Assembly: GCA_902559035.1 (NCBI GenBank)
Contig: CACEGG010000007.1
Coordinates: 1 to 64,000 of the forward strand
Direction: 5' to 3'
Origin: an uncultured Bacteroidota bacterium
Lineage (GTDB): Bacteria > Bacteroidota > Bacteroidia > Flavobacteriales > Flavobacteriaceae
Length of the DNA stretch: 64,000 bases
Shown: positions 9,221 through 18,084 of the stretch, one piece after another
How positions within the stretch are numbered: the stretch's first letter is position 1
Layout: each line of letters starts with the position of its first letter
Notes under the pieces: generated by a model
Database searches by the model: none
Told to the model about the DNA's origin: nothing
What the model saw: the letters and a program-made list of their open reading frames with translations, nothing else
Translations under genes and position numbers: made by a program

Positions 9221-12200
9221 TTAAAATTTAAGTTTTACTCCTAATGAAACTACTCTAGGAGAAGGGTATGTTCCTCTGTCAACACCTGTATCTAACACAG
9301 TGTTTCCACCATTAGAAATTTCAGGGTCATATCCAGTATAGTCGGTAAATGTAAATGCATTTTTAGCACTTGCATAAATTCTTACACCTGTGAAAGGAGA
9401 ATCAGCAGCTAAAGGAACATTATATCCTAACTGAATATTTTTAATTTTTACAAAACTTCCGTCTTCAACATATCTGTCTGACTGTCTACTGTTGTCATTT
9501 GCATCAACAAAACTGTATCGTGGTTCAGTAGTACTTGTTCCAGGACCAGTCCATCTATTTAAAACTGAAGCAAATTTATTAGTATAGTTAAGGTTTCTTT
9601 CATAACCTCTATATATATCATTTCCTACAGAAGCGTAAGTGAATACTGATAAATCAAAATCAGAAACATTTAAATTGAAATTCCATCCTAATGTAAAGTC
9701 AGGGAATGGATCTCCAATTTTAGTTCTATCCTCACCGTCTATCTTACCATTTCCGTCTACATCAACAAATCTTATATCACCAGGCTGAGCATTTGATTGA
9801 GTTGCGTGAGCATCAATCTCAGCTTGCGACTGGAAGATTCCGTTTGTTTTGTATCCCCAAAAAATTCCAGGAGATTCACCTTGTCTAAACTGAGTTAGAT
9901 TCTTGTAAGGAATACCGTAACCAGATCCCCAAATATATTTATCACCATTGTTAATTTCCTCAACTAAGTTTTCAGCCGTTGTGAAATTAAAGGTTGTATT
10001 AAAACTAACATTTTTAGCAATTTCATCGCCGTAAGAAAGACTTATTTCATATCCCTTAGTTTCTGTTTTACCAATATTTGCAACTGGATATTGAGGAATA
10101 CCTAAGTACAATGAAAGAGTTGGACTAAATAAAAGATCATCTACTGTTTTAATAAAGTAATCAGCAGTTAGACTTAATTTTGAGTCAAACATTCTTAAAT
10201 CAATACCAACATTTGTTTGGATTTGATTTTCCCACGAAACATCATTATTAGGAATACCTAGTAATGTAGATCCGTTTATAATATTTCCATCAAAAGTATA
10301 TTTTGGAAAAGTTGATATAGTACCAAACTGTGGACTAGCATTATCATTTCCAACAGAACCATAACTTGCTCTAACTTTTAAGAAATCAACAACAGATGAA
10401 TTAAAAAAGTCTTCGTTTGAAGCAACCCAACCTAGAGAGGCTGAAGGAAATACAGCAAACTTATTGTTTTTACCAAAGCTTGTAGAACCGTCTCTTCTTA
10501 CAGTTAGAGAGGCTAAATATTTCTCATTAAAATCATATTCAACTCTACCCATCAAAGAAACACTTCTGCTAACACCTTGCCAAGATCCTGTAGTTTGATC
10601 CTCAATTCCACCTGATGCAGAACTTAAATCTGCATAAGTCCAAGAGTTAAAAGGAACATCAACATTACTTCCACTTAATCCATTGTAAGTACCCTTTCCA
10701 ATTGTAAATCCAGCAAAAACATTAAAGTTGTGTGCATCGTCAATAGAAAAATCATAGTTACCAAAAATTTCATAAGTATAATTAAACCAATTTTGTTTAG
10801 TTTCAGAAACTCTGTTATGATCATCTTCTGTTCTTGGCGTTAAATCAGCATTGGCATTTGTACTATTATGACCTACTCCATAAAATTGTAATGGAGTGAA
10901 CCCTTTTTGTTGTTGCCAAATTGCAGAATAACCTAATCTAGATGTAATTTTTAGATTATCTAATAATTGATATTGTAATTCTAATTTACCAATTAGTTTG
11001 TCAGTCTTATTATCTCCATAAGAATTTGAAAGACCTGCAAGTGGGTTTATAACTTCCTGAGTGATTGTACTACTCATCCCATAAGCTCCGTCAAGCATTG
11101 GAGAAATGGATGGATCAAAGTTTAGAGCATTAAAAACTTGATTTCCTCCAAGACCATTGCCTTGTAAGTTAGAATACTTAGTGTTCATAAAAAACTTTAA
11201 ATCATCTGTTAAATCAGATGTGAAGTTTGCACTTAATGTAGATCTATCATAAAAATCTTTATCTCCACCTCCCGCAACACCTTCTTGTGCTAAATAACTA
11301 GCAGAAATAAAGTAAGTAGTAGTATCTGATCCACCTGAGGCTGATAAAGTAGTGTTAGAAATAGGAGCAGAATCAAATAATTCAGCTTGCCAGTTAGTAC
11401 CAACTCCTAAAGCAGAAGGGTTAGTAAACAACAAAGATCCTCCAGAAGTGACACTTCCCTCGTTAAGCATTGCACCATATTGAGCTGCATTTAAAACATC
11501 AATAAAGTTTTCAACTTCTTGAACACCATATGATGAATCTAAAGTAAATTGAGTTTCTTGATTTTTCTTACCAGATTTTGTAGTAATAACAATAACTCCA
11601 TTACCTCCTCTAACACCATAAAGTGCAGTAGTGGAGGCATCTTTAAGAACAGAAACGGTCTCAATATCAGAGGAACTTAACGCATCAACATCATACAGTG
11701 AAGAGTTAATTCCATCAATAACAACTAATGGATCAGTTCCTGAGAAAGAAGTAATACCTCTAATTAAAATAGAAGGCTTTCCTCCTGGGTTTGGAGCAGA
11801 AATTACATTTAAACCAGATTGACCTTGTAGGGCTTCTTCAACTCTACTTGGTTTTAATTTTTCAATTGCTTCGCTTGAAACTGTTGTAACAGATCCAGAA
11901 ATATTAGAAGCTTTTTGCGTGCTGTAACCTACAAGAACAACTTCATCTAAAGCTTCAACATCCTCTTCAAGAGAAACACTAATGTTAAAAGAACTTCCAA
12001 CTTGAACTTCTTGCGTTACATAACCGATGTAAGAAAATTGGATAACGTCACCAGAACTTACACCAGAAAGACTGAAATTTCCATCAAAGTCTGAAGTGGT
12101 TCCATTCTGAGTACCTTTAATCACAACACTAACACCTGGTAAAGGACCATCAGTTGATGAATCCGATACAGATCCAACTAAAGTGGAATCTTGAGCCACC

Positions 12201-12250
12201 ATTAAGAAAGATCCTAATAAGACAATTAATGATAATAGTTTTGTTTTCAT
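9221..12250 (-). CDS. susC: SusC/RagA-family TonB-dependent outer-membrane oligosaccharide transporter
   Basis: I take ATG 12250 (MKTKLLSLIV) as the start because it gives a clean signal peptide ending near LMVAQ; the frame extends 29 codons further upstream without a better start. The product is 1009 residues. A carboxypeptidase-D-like Ig domain (about residues 22-110, GVSVVIKGTQNGTTSDFDG) precedes the plug, which has EALQGQSG and TALYGVRGGNGVIVITTKSG. A long beta-barrel follows and ends in an aromatic terminal strand (VVSLGVKLKF). It imports oligosaccharides into the periplasm using TonB/ExbBD energy. It is the first gene of the locus and is preceded by a TAnnTTTG promoter element and TGTATAG motifs. 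Confidence 0.95.
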   Translation of the reverse strand: MKTKLLSLIVLLGSFLMVAQDSTLVGSVSDSSTDGPLPGVSVVIKGTQNGTTSDFDGNFSLSGVSSGDVIQFSYIGYVTQEVQVGSSFNISVSLEEDVEALDEVVLVGYSTQKASNISGSVTTVSSEAIEKLKPSRVEEALQGQSGLNVISAPNPGGKPSILIRGITSFSGTDPLVVIDGINSSLYDVDALSSSDIETVSVLKDASTTALYGVRGGNGVIVITTKSGKKNQETQFTLDSSYGVQEVENFIDVLNAAQYGAMLNEGSVTSGGSLLFTNPSALGVGTNWQAELFDSAPISNTTLSASGGSDTTTYFISASYLAQEGVAGGGDKDFYDRSTLSANFTSDLTDDLKFFMNTKYSNLQGNGLGGNQVFNALNFDPSISPMLDGAYGMSSTITQEVINPLAGLSNSYGDNKTDKLIGKLELQYQLLDNLKITSRLGYSAIWQQQKGFTPLQFYGVGHNSTNANADLTPRTEDDHNRVSETKQNWFNYTYEIFGNYDFSIDDAHNFNVFAGFTIGKGTYNGLSGSNVDVPFNSWTYADLSSASGGIEDQTTGSWQGVSRSVSLMGRVEYDFNEKYLASLTVRRDGSTSFGKNNKFAVFPSASLGWVASNEDFFNSSVVDFLKVRASYGSVGNDNASPQFGTISTFPKYTFDGNIINGSTLLGIPNNDVSWENQIQTNVGIDLRMFDSKLSLTADYFIKTVDDLLFSPTLSLYLGIPQYPVANIGKTETKGYEISLSYGDEIAKNVSFNTTFNFTTAENLVEEINNGDKYIWGSGYGIPYKNLTQFRQGESPGIFWGYKTNGIFQSQAEIDAHATQSNAQPGDIRFVDVDGNGKIDGEDRTKIGDPFPDFTLGWNFNLNVSDFDLSVFTYASVGNDIYRGYERNLNYTNKFASVLNRWTGPGTSTTEPRYSFVDANDNSRQSDRYVEDGSFVKIKNIQLGYNVPLAADSPFTGVRIYASAKNAFTFTDYTGYDPEISNGGNTVLDTGVDRGTYPSPRVVSLGVKLKF

Positions 12251-12298
12251 ATATATTTTGTTTAGAAAGCCTAAATCTAAAGTAAAATTATTGTTAAG

Positions 12299-12306
12299 CA
12301 AACATA
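12299..12306 (-). promoter_or_regulatory. Candidate -7 promoter element for susC
   Basis: On the minus strand the sequence is TATGTTTG, matching the Bacteroidota -7 consensus TAnnTTTG, and lies 49 bases upstream of the susC start. No good TTTG -33 box sits at the usual spacing. Instead TGTATAGGTT abuts it three bases upstream, as expected for an activator-dependent promoter. The rest of 12251-12500 holds only the motifs listed separately. Confidence 0.5.
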
Positions 12307-12309
12307 AAT

Positions 12310-12319
12310 AACCTATACA
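12310..12319 (-). promoter_or_regulatory. Candidate operator TGTATAGGTT next to the susC promoter
   Basis: Reads TGTATAGGTT on the minus strand, three bases upstream of the -7 element. An exact copy lies on the plus strand at 12447-12456. Its position where a -33 box would normally be suits a site for an activator touching RNA polymerase. Confidence 0.45.
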
Positions 12320-12446
12320 GAAATGAGGATAATACAATAATGAGTACTGATAAATATTAAATTGATAAAAATATAGGTATTCTTCCTAATAAACTCACAA
12401 AATTTGGCCTTCAAAATTGACAACTTTTTTTATGGAATGAAGATAA

Positions 12447-12464
12447 TGTATAGGTTTTGTATAG
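12447..12464 (+). promoter_or_regulatory. Candidate operator: two TGTATAG copies 11 bp apart
   Basis: TGTATAG occurs at 12447-12453 and again at 12458-12464, a spacing of one helical turn. The first copy extends to TGTATAGGTT, which is the exact inverted complement of the susC-proximal site about 130 bases away. This fits binding by a dimer, possibly with DNA looping, but binding is not demonstrated. Confidence 0.45.
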
Positions 12465-12500
12465 CTCAAATAAGCGATTTGTTAGATGAAATAGGAAAAT

Positions 12501-15275
12501 TTAAAGACTCAGTAAATGCTCTGTTAAACCTTCTCCATGGGACAATTTCATCTTTTTTCTCAGTCTGTATCTTTTAATTTCTACACTACTTAGTGATATG
12601 TTTAGTAAAGGTGCAATATCTTTAGATGAGAGATTTAACCTCAAATATGCACACAATCTTAAATCATTATTAGTTAATGATGGATGAGTAGATTTTACCT
12701 TTTTAAGAAAGTCTTTATCAGCATTATTAAAGGCTTCTTCAAAAAACTTCCAATCGTCTTTATTATTCAGATTTCTATCAATCATTTTAATAACGGAAAA
12801 TATTTTATCAGATGAATCTGTTTTTTTTAAATCAGATTTGATTTTACTTAAAAATTGATTCTTTTTAATCATGCTCATTGTTGAAACTGCTAATTCTCTA
12901 TTTTTACTCTCAATATCAGTTTGTAACTTAGTATTTTCAACGGCCATTAGAGCTTGTTTTCTTTCGAATTCTATAAGCTCCATCTTATTTTTATTTATTC
13001 TTATCATTTTCTCTTCTTTTTCTCTGTAATATTTTTCATAGGATCTGTTAAGTAAGAAAAAAAGGATAGCAAAAACTAATAAATAATTTGCAATCATAAA
13101 ATTAGATAGATACCAGGGTCGTTCAACCGAAAAAGAAAGAGATTCAGTATTTTTAGAATATAAGTCTCCTATCCTGGCTTTTACTTTAAATTGATACTCG
13201 CCAGGTTTAAGATTATTAAAGGCAATTAAAGAGGCTTCTTCTGCCTGGGTCCATTCATTTAAATAACCCTCTAAAATATATTCAAAAGTTACAGGTTGAA
13301 ACATTTGATAATTAGGTACACTGACATAAAAATTTACATTGTTAGAATCATAGTTTAATTGAATTAATTCATTAGAGTTTATTGGGCTTGGGTTTTCATT
13401 TAATTTAAATGTTTCTATTTTATTAATGGAAACAACTGGCGGTTTAATGTTATATTCATCTAAATTTAGGTTTATATAACCATTGTTTGTTCCAATAATG
13501 TAATTTGATTTATCAATTTTGGATATATTTTCAAAAACTGTTCTTCTTAATGCAAGAGGAAAAACTATTGAATTAACTTTTTTGTTACCGGTTACTAGAT
13601 CCTTATAAACAAAATGGATATTATCTTCTGAAATCAACCATAGTTTATTGTCTTTATCATTTCTAATAATTCCATATAACAGTTCTTTTGATGATAGATT
13701 TGAAAGTAGTGTATCTTTTGAAAAGGTATTAGTTATAGAATTGTATTTCATAACTCCGTCAGAAAAATTATAAAAAATATTATTGTCAAATTTTGCTAAA
13801 CTTGTATTTCCACCTTTTACTGCATCTCTATCAAGTTCATAATCGATAATTTCAGTAAAATCAGAATTAACTGTCAATTTATAAACTCCTTTATAACCAT
13901 GACTTACAATAATTTTTCCATTGTTTGATAATTCAAAAAATCGAGAGGAAATATCAAAGCCTGACACTTTATTTTTTAAAATCCATTTGTTATTTATTTT
14001 GGAAAGAATAGACAATCCACTGTAGCTTCCTTCAATAATATCTTTAGAGTTTTTAGACTTTTTTCTAAAAGTCCAAGACCCTAAAGTTCCTTCAATTTTA
14101 GTGGCAAAAGAACTATCAATAATAAAAGTCCCTTTATCATGACCACATAACAGAGTTTCATCTATTTTTTCTAATGACCAAACTTGACCAGATGTGTTAT
14201 TGATTAATTTAAATGGTTCATTTGAATTATATCTCTTGTAAAATAAACCTTGATTTGTCCCTATATACAAGAATCCCTCATGTAAAATGGAAGCATAAAC
14301 AGTACCTAGATCACCATTATCATCATTGAAGATTGAAAAAGGTGAATTTATATTAATTACTGAAATCCCATTATCAAGACCTAGCCAAATATTATTTTCA
14401 AAGTCTTGAAATATGGACAAAACTGTATTATTTATAATGCCATTAGATTTATCTATTTTATTTTTAAACTTTAAATCAGAATCTAATAATACCAATCCTT
14501 GACCGACGGTTCCAATAGCAAAAGAATTGTCATTTAGTTGTAAAGAGGTAAAAATTGACAAGTCATTATTGTAGTCTAAATATGAACTAATTTTTGATAA
14601 TAATCCTTTTGATTTTTGAATAAAGAAACCATTGGAAGAGGTTAAAAATAATAATCCATCCTTTGTGTCAAATACATTCACAATCGCAGAAGGAATTTTA
14701 TTTTTATTTATCAATAACTCAGGTTGACCGTTTAACAATTTATAAAAACCAGAATCAAGGCTAAAATAGATTTGATTTTCTATAACAAGTGAAACTTTTA
14801 TAGTTCCATCAATTTTTAAATACTTTACATCATTTGTGTTCTTATCAAGAAAAATAAATCTGTGAAGAGATTGAAAAATAATCCAGTTATCTAAAGAATG
14901 AATTCCCCAAAACTCCTCATCTTCTTCAATGTTAAGGCCAAGACTATCAACTAAAGATGTATATTTAAGAGTACCATCTAAAAGTTTTTTCCAAAAACCA
15001 AAATCTTCCTGAGATCCAGTGTAAATTAAGTTACCTATATTTTTGACCGATCTGATAATAGTACCATTAGGAGAGTTATATATAGTCCAAGTCGTTCCGT
15101 CAAATACTAAAAGGCCCTCACTATTAGAAAACAGTATTTCATTATTAGATGCCCCATCTATCATCCAATTTTGATTAAAGCCGTTGTATTCTTGTGGAGT
15201 ATATGATTGTATAGGCGGTAACAATTGTGCCTTTACAGAAAAACAAATTAGAAATACAAGAATAAATTTTTTCAA
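12501..15275 (-). CDS. Membrane-spanning PUL regulator: beta-propeller sensor, Y_Y_Y domain, LuxR-type HTH
   Basis: This 924-residue protein begins at TTG 15275, giving MKKFILVFLICFSVKAQ, a good signal peptide; no ATG would preserve it. Residues about 20-630 form a two-component-regulator-type beta-propeller (for example ENNIWLGLDNGISVI). About 640-745 is a Y_Y_Y domain (FEYILEGYLNEWTQ, LKPGEYQFKVKA), and about 748-768 is a transmembrane helix. A coiled coil follows, then a C-terminal GerE/LuxR-like helix-turn-helix (LRLCAYLRLNLSSKDIAPLL, SSVEIKRYRLRKK). There is no histidine kinase or receiver domain. It probably senses an oligosaccharide in the periplasm and directly controls the adjacent susC operon. 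This design resembles SusR-like one-component regulators rather than hybrid two-component systems. Confidence 0.88.
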   Translation of the reverse strand: MKKFILVFLICFSVKAQLLPPIQSYTPQEYNGFNQNWMIDGASNNEILFSNSEGLLVFDGTTWTIYNSPNGTIIRSVKNIGNLIYTGSQEDFGFWKKLLDGTLKYTSLVDSLGLNIEEDEEFWGIHSLDNWIIFQSLHRFIFLDKNTNDVKYLKIDGTIKVSLVIENQIYFSLDSGFYKLLNGQPELLINKNKIPSAIVNVFDTKDGLLFLTSSNGFFIQKSKGLLSKISSYLDYNNDLSIFTSLQLNDNSFAIGTVGQGLVLLDSDLKFKNKIDKSNGIINNTVLSIFQDFENNIWLGLDNGISVININSPFSIFNDDNGDLGTVYASILHEGFLYIGTNQGLFYKRYNSNEPFKLINNTSGQVWSLEKIDETLLCGHDKGTFIIDSSFATKIEGTLGSWTFRKKSKNSKDIIEGSYSGLSILSKINNKWILKNKVSGFDISSRFFELSNNGKIIVSHGYKGVYKLTVNSDFTEIIDYELDRDAVKGGNTSLAKFDNNIFYNFSDGVMKYNSITNTFSKDTLLSNLSSKELLYGIIRNDKDNKLWLISEDNIHFVYKDLVTGNKKVNSIVFPLALRRTVFENISKIDKSNYIIGTNNGYINLNLDEYNIKPPVVSINKIETFKLNENPSPINSNELIQLNYDSNNVNFYVSVPNYQMFQPVTFEYILEGYLNEWTQAEEASLIAFNNLKPGEYQFKVKARIGDLYSKNTESLSFSVERPWYLSNFMIANYLLVFAILFFLLNRSYEKYYREKEEKMIRINKNKMELIEFERKQALMAVENTKLQTDIESKNRELAVSTMSMIKKNQFLSKIKSDLKKTDSSDKIFSVIKMIDRNLNNKDDWKFFEEAFNNADKDFLKKVKSTHPSLTNNDLRLCAYLRLNLSSKDIAPLLNISLSSVEIKRYRLRKKMKLSHGEGLTEHLLSL

Positions 15276-15363
15276 AAAATACTGATTATTAGATACTTAA
15301 GGCATCTGTATTAAAAATAATGAGGTGCTAATTTAAAATAAAAAAATAAATTTAAAAATATTA

Positions 15364-15373
15364 TGTATAGTTT
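15364..15373 (+). promoter_or_regulatory. Further TGTATAG copy in the regulator/Rieske divergent region
   Basis: TGTATAGTTT matches nine of ten bases of the susC-proximal motif. It lies 89 bases upstream of the regulator start and 58 bases upstream of the Rieske promoter element. It could mediate autoregulation. The remainder of 15276-15481 is very A+T-rich, with no other structure I can support. Confidence 0.35.
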
Positions 15374-15430
15374 ATAACTCTTTTAATTTTCATTTCTAAT
15401 TTAAATTTTTAAAAAAAATAACATAAAATT

Positions 15431-15438
15431 TATTTTTG
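15431..15438 (+). promoter_or_regulatory. Candidate -7 element for the Rieske gene
   Basis: TATTTTTG fits TAnnTTTG and lies 43 bases before the start codon, a sensible leader length. No convincing -33 TTTG is present at 19 bases upstream, so confidence is limited. Confidence 0.4.
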
Positions 15439-15481
15439 GAATGATTGTTGAATTATTAGTGAAGAATTATAATAAAGCTTC

Positions 15482-15970
15482 ATGAAAAATAAAAGAAGAG
15501 AATTTTTAAAAAACGTGTGTCCAACAGTAGCCCTTGCATTTTTTGGAGTTACAATGCTTGAAGCATGTTCATCAGGTGGTGATGAATCTCCTGCAAACTC
15601 AGGCGGTAACAATAATAGCGGCGGAAACAATAATAATACAAGCGGCTATTCTGTCAGTGGAAGCACTGTAAGTATCACCCTTAATAACTCAAATTTTTCA
15701 AAACTTCAAAACGATGGTTGGATGAATTTTACAGCACAAAATATGTTACTACTTAAAATAGATGCTTCAACCTACAGAGCATTTACTAATGCCTGTCCTC
15801 ATCAAGGTGTTAGAACTCAATGGTCTTACAATACTTCAGCAGACAAATTTGTTTGTGGTCAACATAATAATTCTTATCCATCAGATTGCACAACTAATGG
15901 ATCTGTTGGAGGTGTATTAAAATGTTACACTACCAGTTTAAAAGATGGTGTTTTATCTGTTACTAGATAA
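15482..15970 (+). CDS. Rieske [2Fe-2S] lipoprotein with Tat-type signal
   Basis: This 162-residue protein has a twin-arginine signal (NKRREFLK) ending in lipobox LEACSS, then a Ser/Gly/Asn-rich tether to about residue 55. The Rieske ligands are CPHQG and CGQHNNSY, with Cys-x-His and Cys-x2-His both intact, so a [2Fe-2S] cluster should form and be exported folded. The cysteines that make the disulfide in high-potential bc1 Rieske proteins (CTHLGC/CPCH) are absent here. It is a small stand-alone electron carrier of unknown partner, not part of the alternative complex III operon. It is divergent from the PUL regulator and ends three bases from the convergent cruF gene. Confidence 0.85.
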   Translation: MKNKRREFLKNVCPTVALAFFGVTMLEACSSGGDESPANSGGNNNSGGNNNNTSGYSVSGSTVSITLNNSNFSKLQNDGWMNFTAQNMLLLKIDASTYRAFTNACPHQGVRTQWSYNTSADKFVCGQHNNSYPSDCTTNGSVGGVLKCYTTSLKDGVLSVTR

Positions 15971-15973
15971 ATT

Positions 15974-16621
15974 TTATAAGTCCTGAAAATTTAAAAAAGC
16001 AAAGAATATAGCATTAACAAGAAGAAGATTTATTGAGAATGAATATTCTTTTCTTTCTATATTAAAGTGGTATATGTATTGTGTAGTCAATCCAATTACA
16101 AACCACCCGATATAATTCTGCAAAGGGACTGTAGGTGAGTCAAATATCCAAAAGCCTAGAAGTGGAGCAACAGGCTCAATAATTAAATCCAATAATATCA
16201 TTAAAATTGCTCCAGTGAGAGCGGCTATATATTTGTTTTTAATTATGTAACTAGACATTGAACCTGTAATAAAAGTTAAAATAATCCAATTAATACCTAT
16301 CAAAACAGGAACTCCTAAAACTTTAAACCCTAAATTATCCAGATAAACATAATCTCCGAAGATTAATCCATAATTAACTCCTAAGATTTCTGAAATCATT
16401 CCAATAAAAAAAATAATTAAAGCAGCATTTAATTCAGGTTTTTCAAGCTGTACCTGATTTATAAATAATAAAACGAATGAAATGAAAAGATTTATCGGAG
16501 TAAAAGCTAAAAAAAATTCTTTATTTCCATAAGAAATTCCAATCATTCCACATATATGAAACAGCCAAATAATTCCTATTGAAATTATGGCTGTAGGTTT
16601 ATTTGGGATTAAACTTTTCAT
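15974..16621 (-). CDS. cruF: CruF-type carotenoid 1,2-hydratase (membrane protein)
   Basis: This 215-residue polytopic protein has about six to seven hydrophobic segments and matches the carotenoid biosynthesis family that includes CruF. Conserved-looking parts are EILGVNYGLIFGDYVY, LGVPVLIGINWIIL, LLDLIIEPVAP and YIGWFVIGL. CruF adds water across the terminal double bond of an acyclic carotenoid end, giving the 1'-hydroxyl found in myxol and saproxanthin. The start codon overlaps the stop of the desaturase gene by one base (TAATG), so the two are translationally coupled. Length is somewhat short but within range. Confidence 0.85.
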   Translation of the reverse strand: MKSLIPNKPTAIISIGIIWLFHICGMIGISYGNKEFFLAFTPINLFISFVLLFINQVQLEKPELNAALIIFFIGMISEILGVNYGLIFGDYVYLDNLGFKVLGVPVLIGINWIILTFITGSMSSYIIKNKYIAALTGAILMILLDLIIEPVAPLLGFWIFDSPTVPLQNYIGWFVIGLTTQYIYHFNIERKEYSFSINLLLVNAIFFAFLNFQDL

Positions 16622-18084
16622 TATTTTTTTATTAATTCTGAGACTATTTTAGCAGAAAGTAAACAAAGTGGTATTCCACCTCCTGGGTGAACACTTCCTC
16701 CACAAAAATATAAATTTTGAATATGTTTTGAAAAATTAGGATGCCTTAAAAAAGCTGACATTTTGTTATTACTTGAGGATCCATATAATGAGCCTAAATA
16801 AGATTGTGTATTTTTTTCTATAGTTTTTGGTGAAAACACTTTCTCAAATTCAATAAAACTTTCAATATCTATATTTAGTGTACGGTTTATTTTATTTATA
16901 GTATTTTGTCGTACAGTTTTTATAATTTCACTCCAGTCCTGACCTGTATCGTTAGGGCTATTTATCATCACAAACCAATTTTCACTTTCTTTCGGAGCAT
17001 CAGAGACAACATCCTTTGAGGTAATATTAATATACACGGTTGGATCATCACTAATAGTTCCAAGCTCAAAAATAGAATCAAATTCTTTTTTATAATTATT
17101 TGAGAAAAGTATGTTATGTAATTCTAAATTTTTAAAGGTTTTTTTTATTCCCCAATAAAAAATTAAAGCAGAACTAGATCTTTCTTGGTTTAAAACTTTT
17201 TTTGGTTGATATGATTTTTTTAAAAGTTTTTTATAAGTTGGCACAATATCCATATTTGAAACAACAAAGTCAGATTCAATCACAGTGTTATTGACTTTAA
17301 CTCCAACTACTTTGTTATTTTTTACAATAATCTCATTAACTAACTTATTAAACTCAAACTTTACGCCATTTCTTTTAGCTAAATCAAAAATAGACTTTGA
17401 AATATTAATCATTCCTTTTTCAGAAACGAAGGTTCCATACTCCTGTTCAAGATGCTGTATTAAAGTCATCATTCCAGGTGTTTTAAATGGAGATGAGCCG
17501 TTGTATGTTGCAAATCTGTTAAATAACTGAACTAAATGAGGTTCCTTAAGTTCATCTTGATTAACTGTATCAAGAGTTTTATTGATTTGAAACATATATA
17601 AATTAAAAATACCTTTTATTAAATCAGATGATAGATAAGTTTTAATCTTATGTAGCGATTGTTCTAAAAAAATATTTTTGGTTAAATCATATTTTTTTTT
17701 TGCCTTTAGTAAATATTTTGTAACAATGTTTTTATCAACTTTTAAAACTTTATTAATCTCATTTATAAATTTATTTTTATCTGAATATGCATTTAATACA
17801 GTCTTATCTTCCCAAAAATACTTACAAGAAATATCTTTTCTTTTATAATTAAAATAGTCCTTGGGGTTCTCATTAAACAACTCAAAAAGTTCATCAATGT
17901 AATGTGGCATTGTTAATAAAGATGGGCCTGCATCAAACCTATATTGCCCCAAATTAAATGAAGATAATTTGCCTCCAGGATAACTATTGTTTTCAAATAC
18001 CACAACATCTAAACCTTGAGCTTTTAATCTCAAGGCAGTAGCTAAACCCCCAACTCCAGATCCAATGATTATGGCCTTTTTCAA
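16621..18084 (-). CDS. crtD: CrtI-family carotenoid desaturase, probably CrtD
   Basis: This 487-residue flavoprotein has an N-terminal FAD-binding Rossmann motif (IIGSGVGGLATALRLKAQG) and the phytoene-desaturase signature PGGKLSS with FDAGPSLLTMP. The family C-terminal motif LYFCGGSVHPGGGIPLCLLS is intact. Because CruF is coupled directly downstream, it is best read as the 3,4-desaturase of 1-hydroxycarotenoids (CrtD) rather than phytoene desaturase CrtI; no crtB lies beside it. A characterised CrtD exists in the myxol-producing marine flavobacterium P99-3. The start overlaps the stop of the upstream CrtA-like gene by four bases. Confidence 0.85.
   Translation of the reverse strand: MKKAIIIGSGVGGLATALRLKAQGLDVVVFENNSYPGGKLSSFNLGQYRFDAGPSLLTMPHYIDELFELFNENPKDYFNYKRKDISCKYFWEDKTVLNAYSDKNKFINEINKVLKVDKNIVTKYLLKAKKKYDLTKNIFLEQSLHKIKTYLSSDLIKGIFNLYMFQINKTLDTVNQDELKEPHLVQLFNRFATYNGSSPFKTPGMMTLIQHLEQEYGTFVSEKGMINISKSIFDLAKRNGVKFEFNKLVNEIIVKNNKVVGVKVNNTVIESDFVVSNMDIVPTYKKLLKKSYQPKKVLNQERSSSALIFYWGIKKTFKNLELHNILFSNNYKKEFDSIFELGTISDDPTVYINITSKDVVSDAPKESENWFVMINSPNDTGQDWSEIIKTVRQNTINKINRTLNIDIESFIEFEKVFSPKTIEKNTQSYLGSLYGSSSNNKMSAFLRHPNFSKHIQNLYFCGGSVHPGGGIPLCLLSAKIVSELIKK

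Noticed and set aside
12310-12456. AACCTATACA...TGTATAGGTT as a terminator hairpin
   Set aside because: The arms are about 130 bases apart with no T-tract, so a protein-binding or looping role is more likely than a terminator.
15430-15630. Minus-strand frame over the Rieske gene start
   Set aside because: Antisense to the Tat signal and lipobox of the Rieske protein; the proline/leucine runs are the complement of the Gly/Asn-rich tether.
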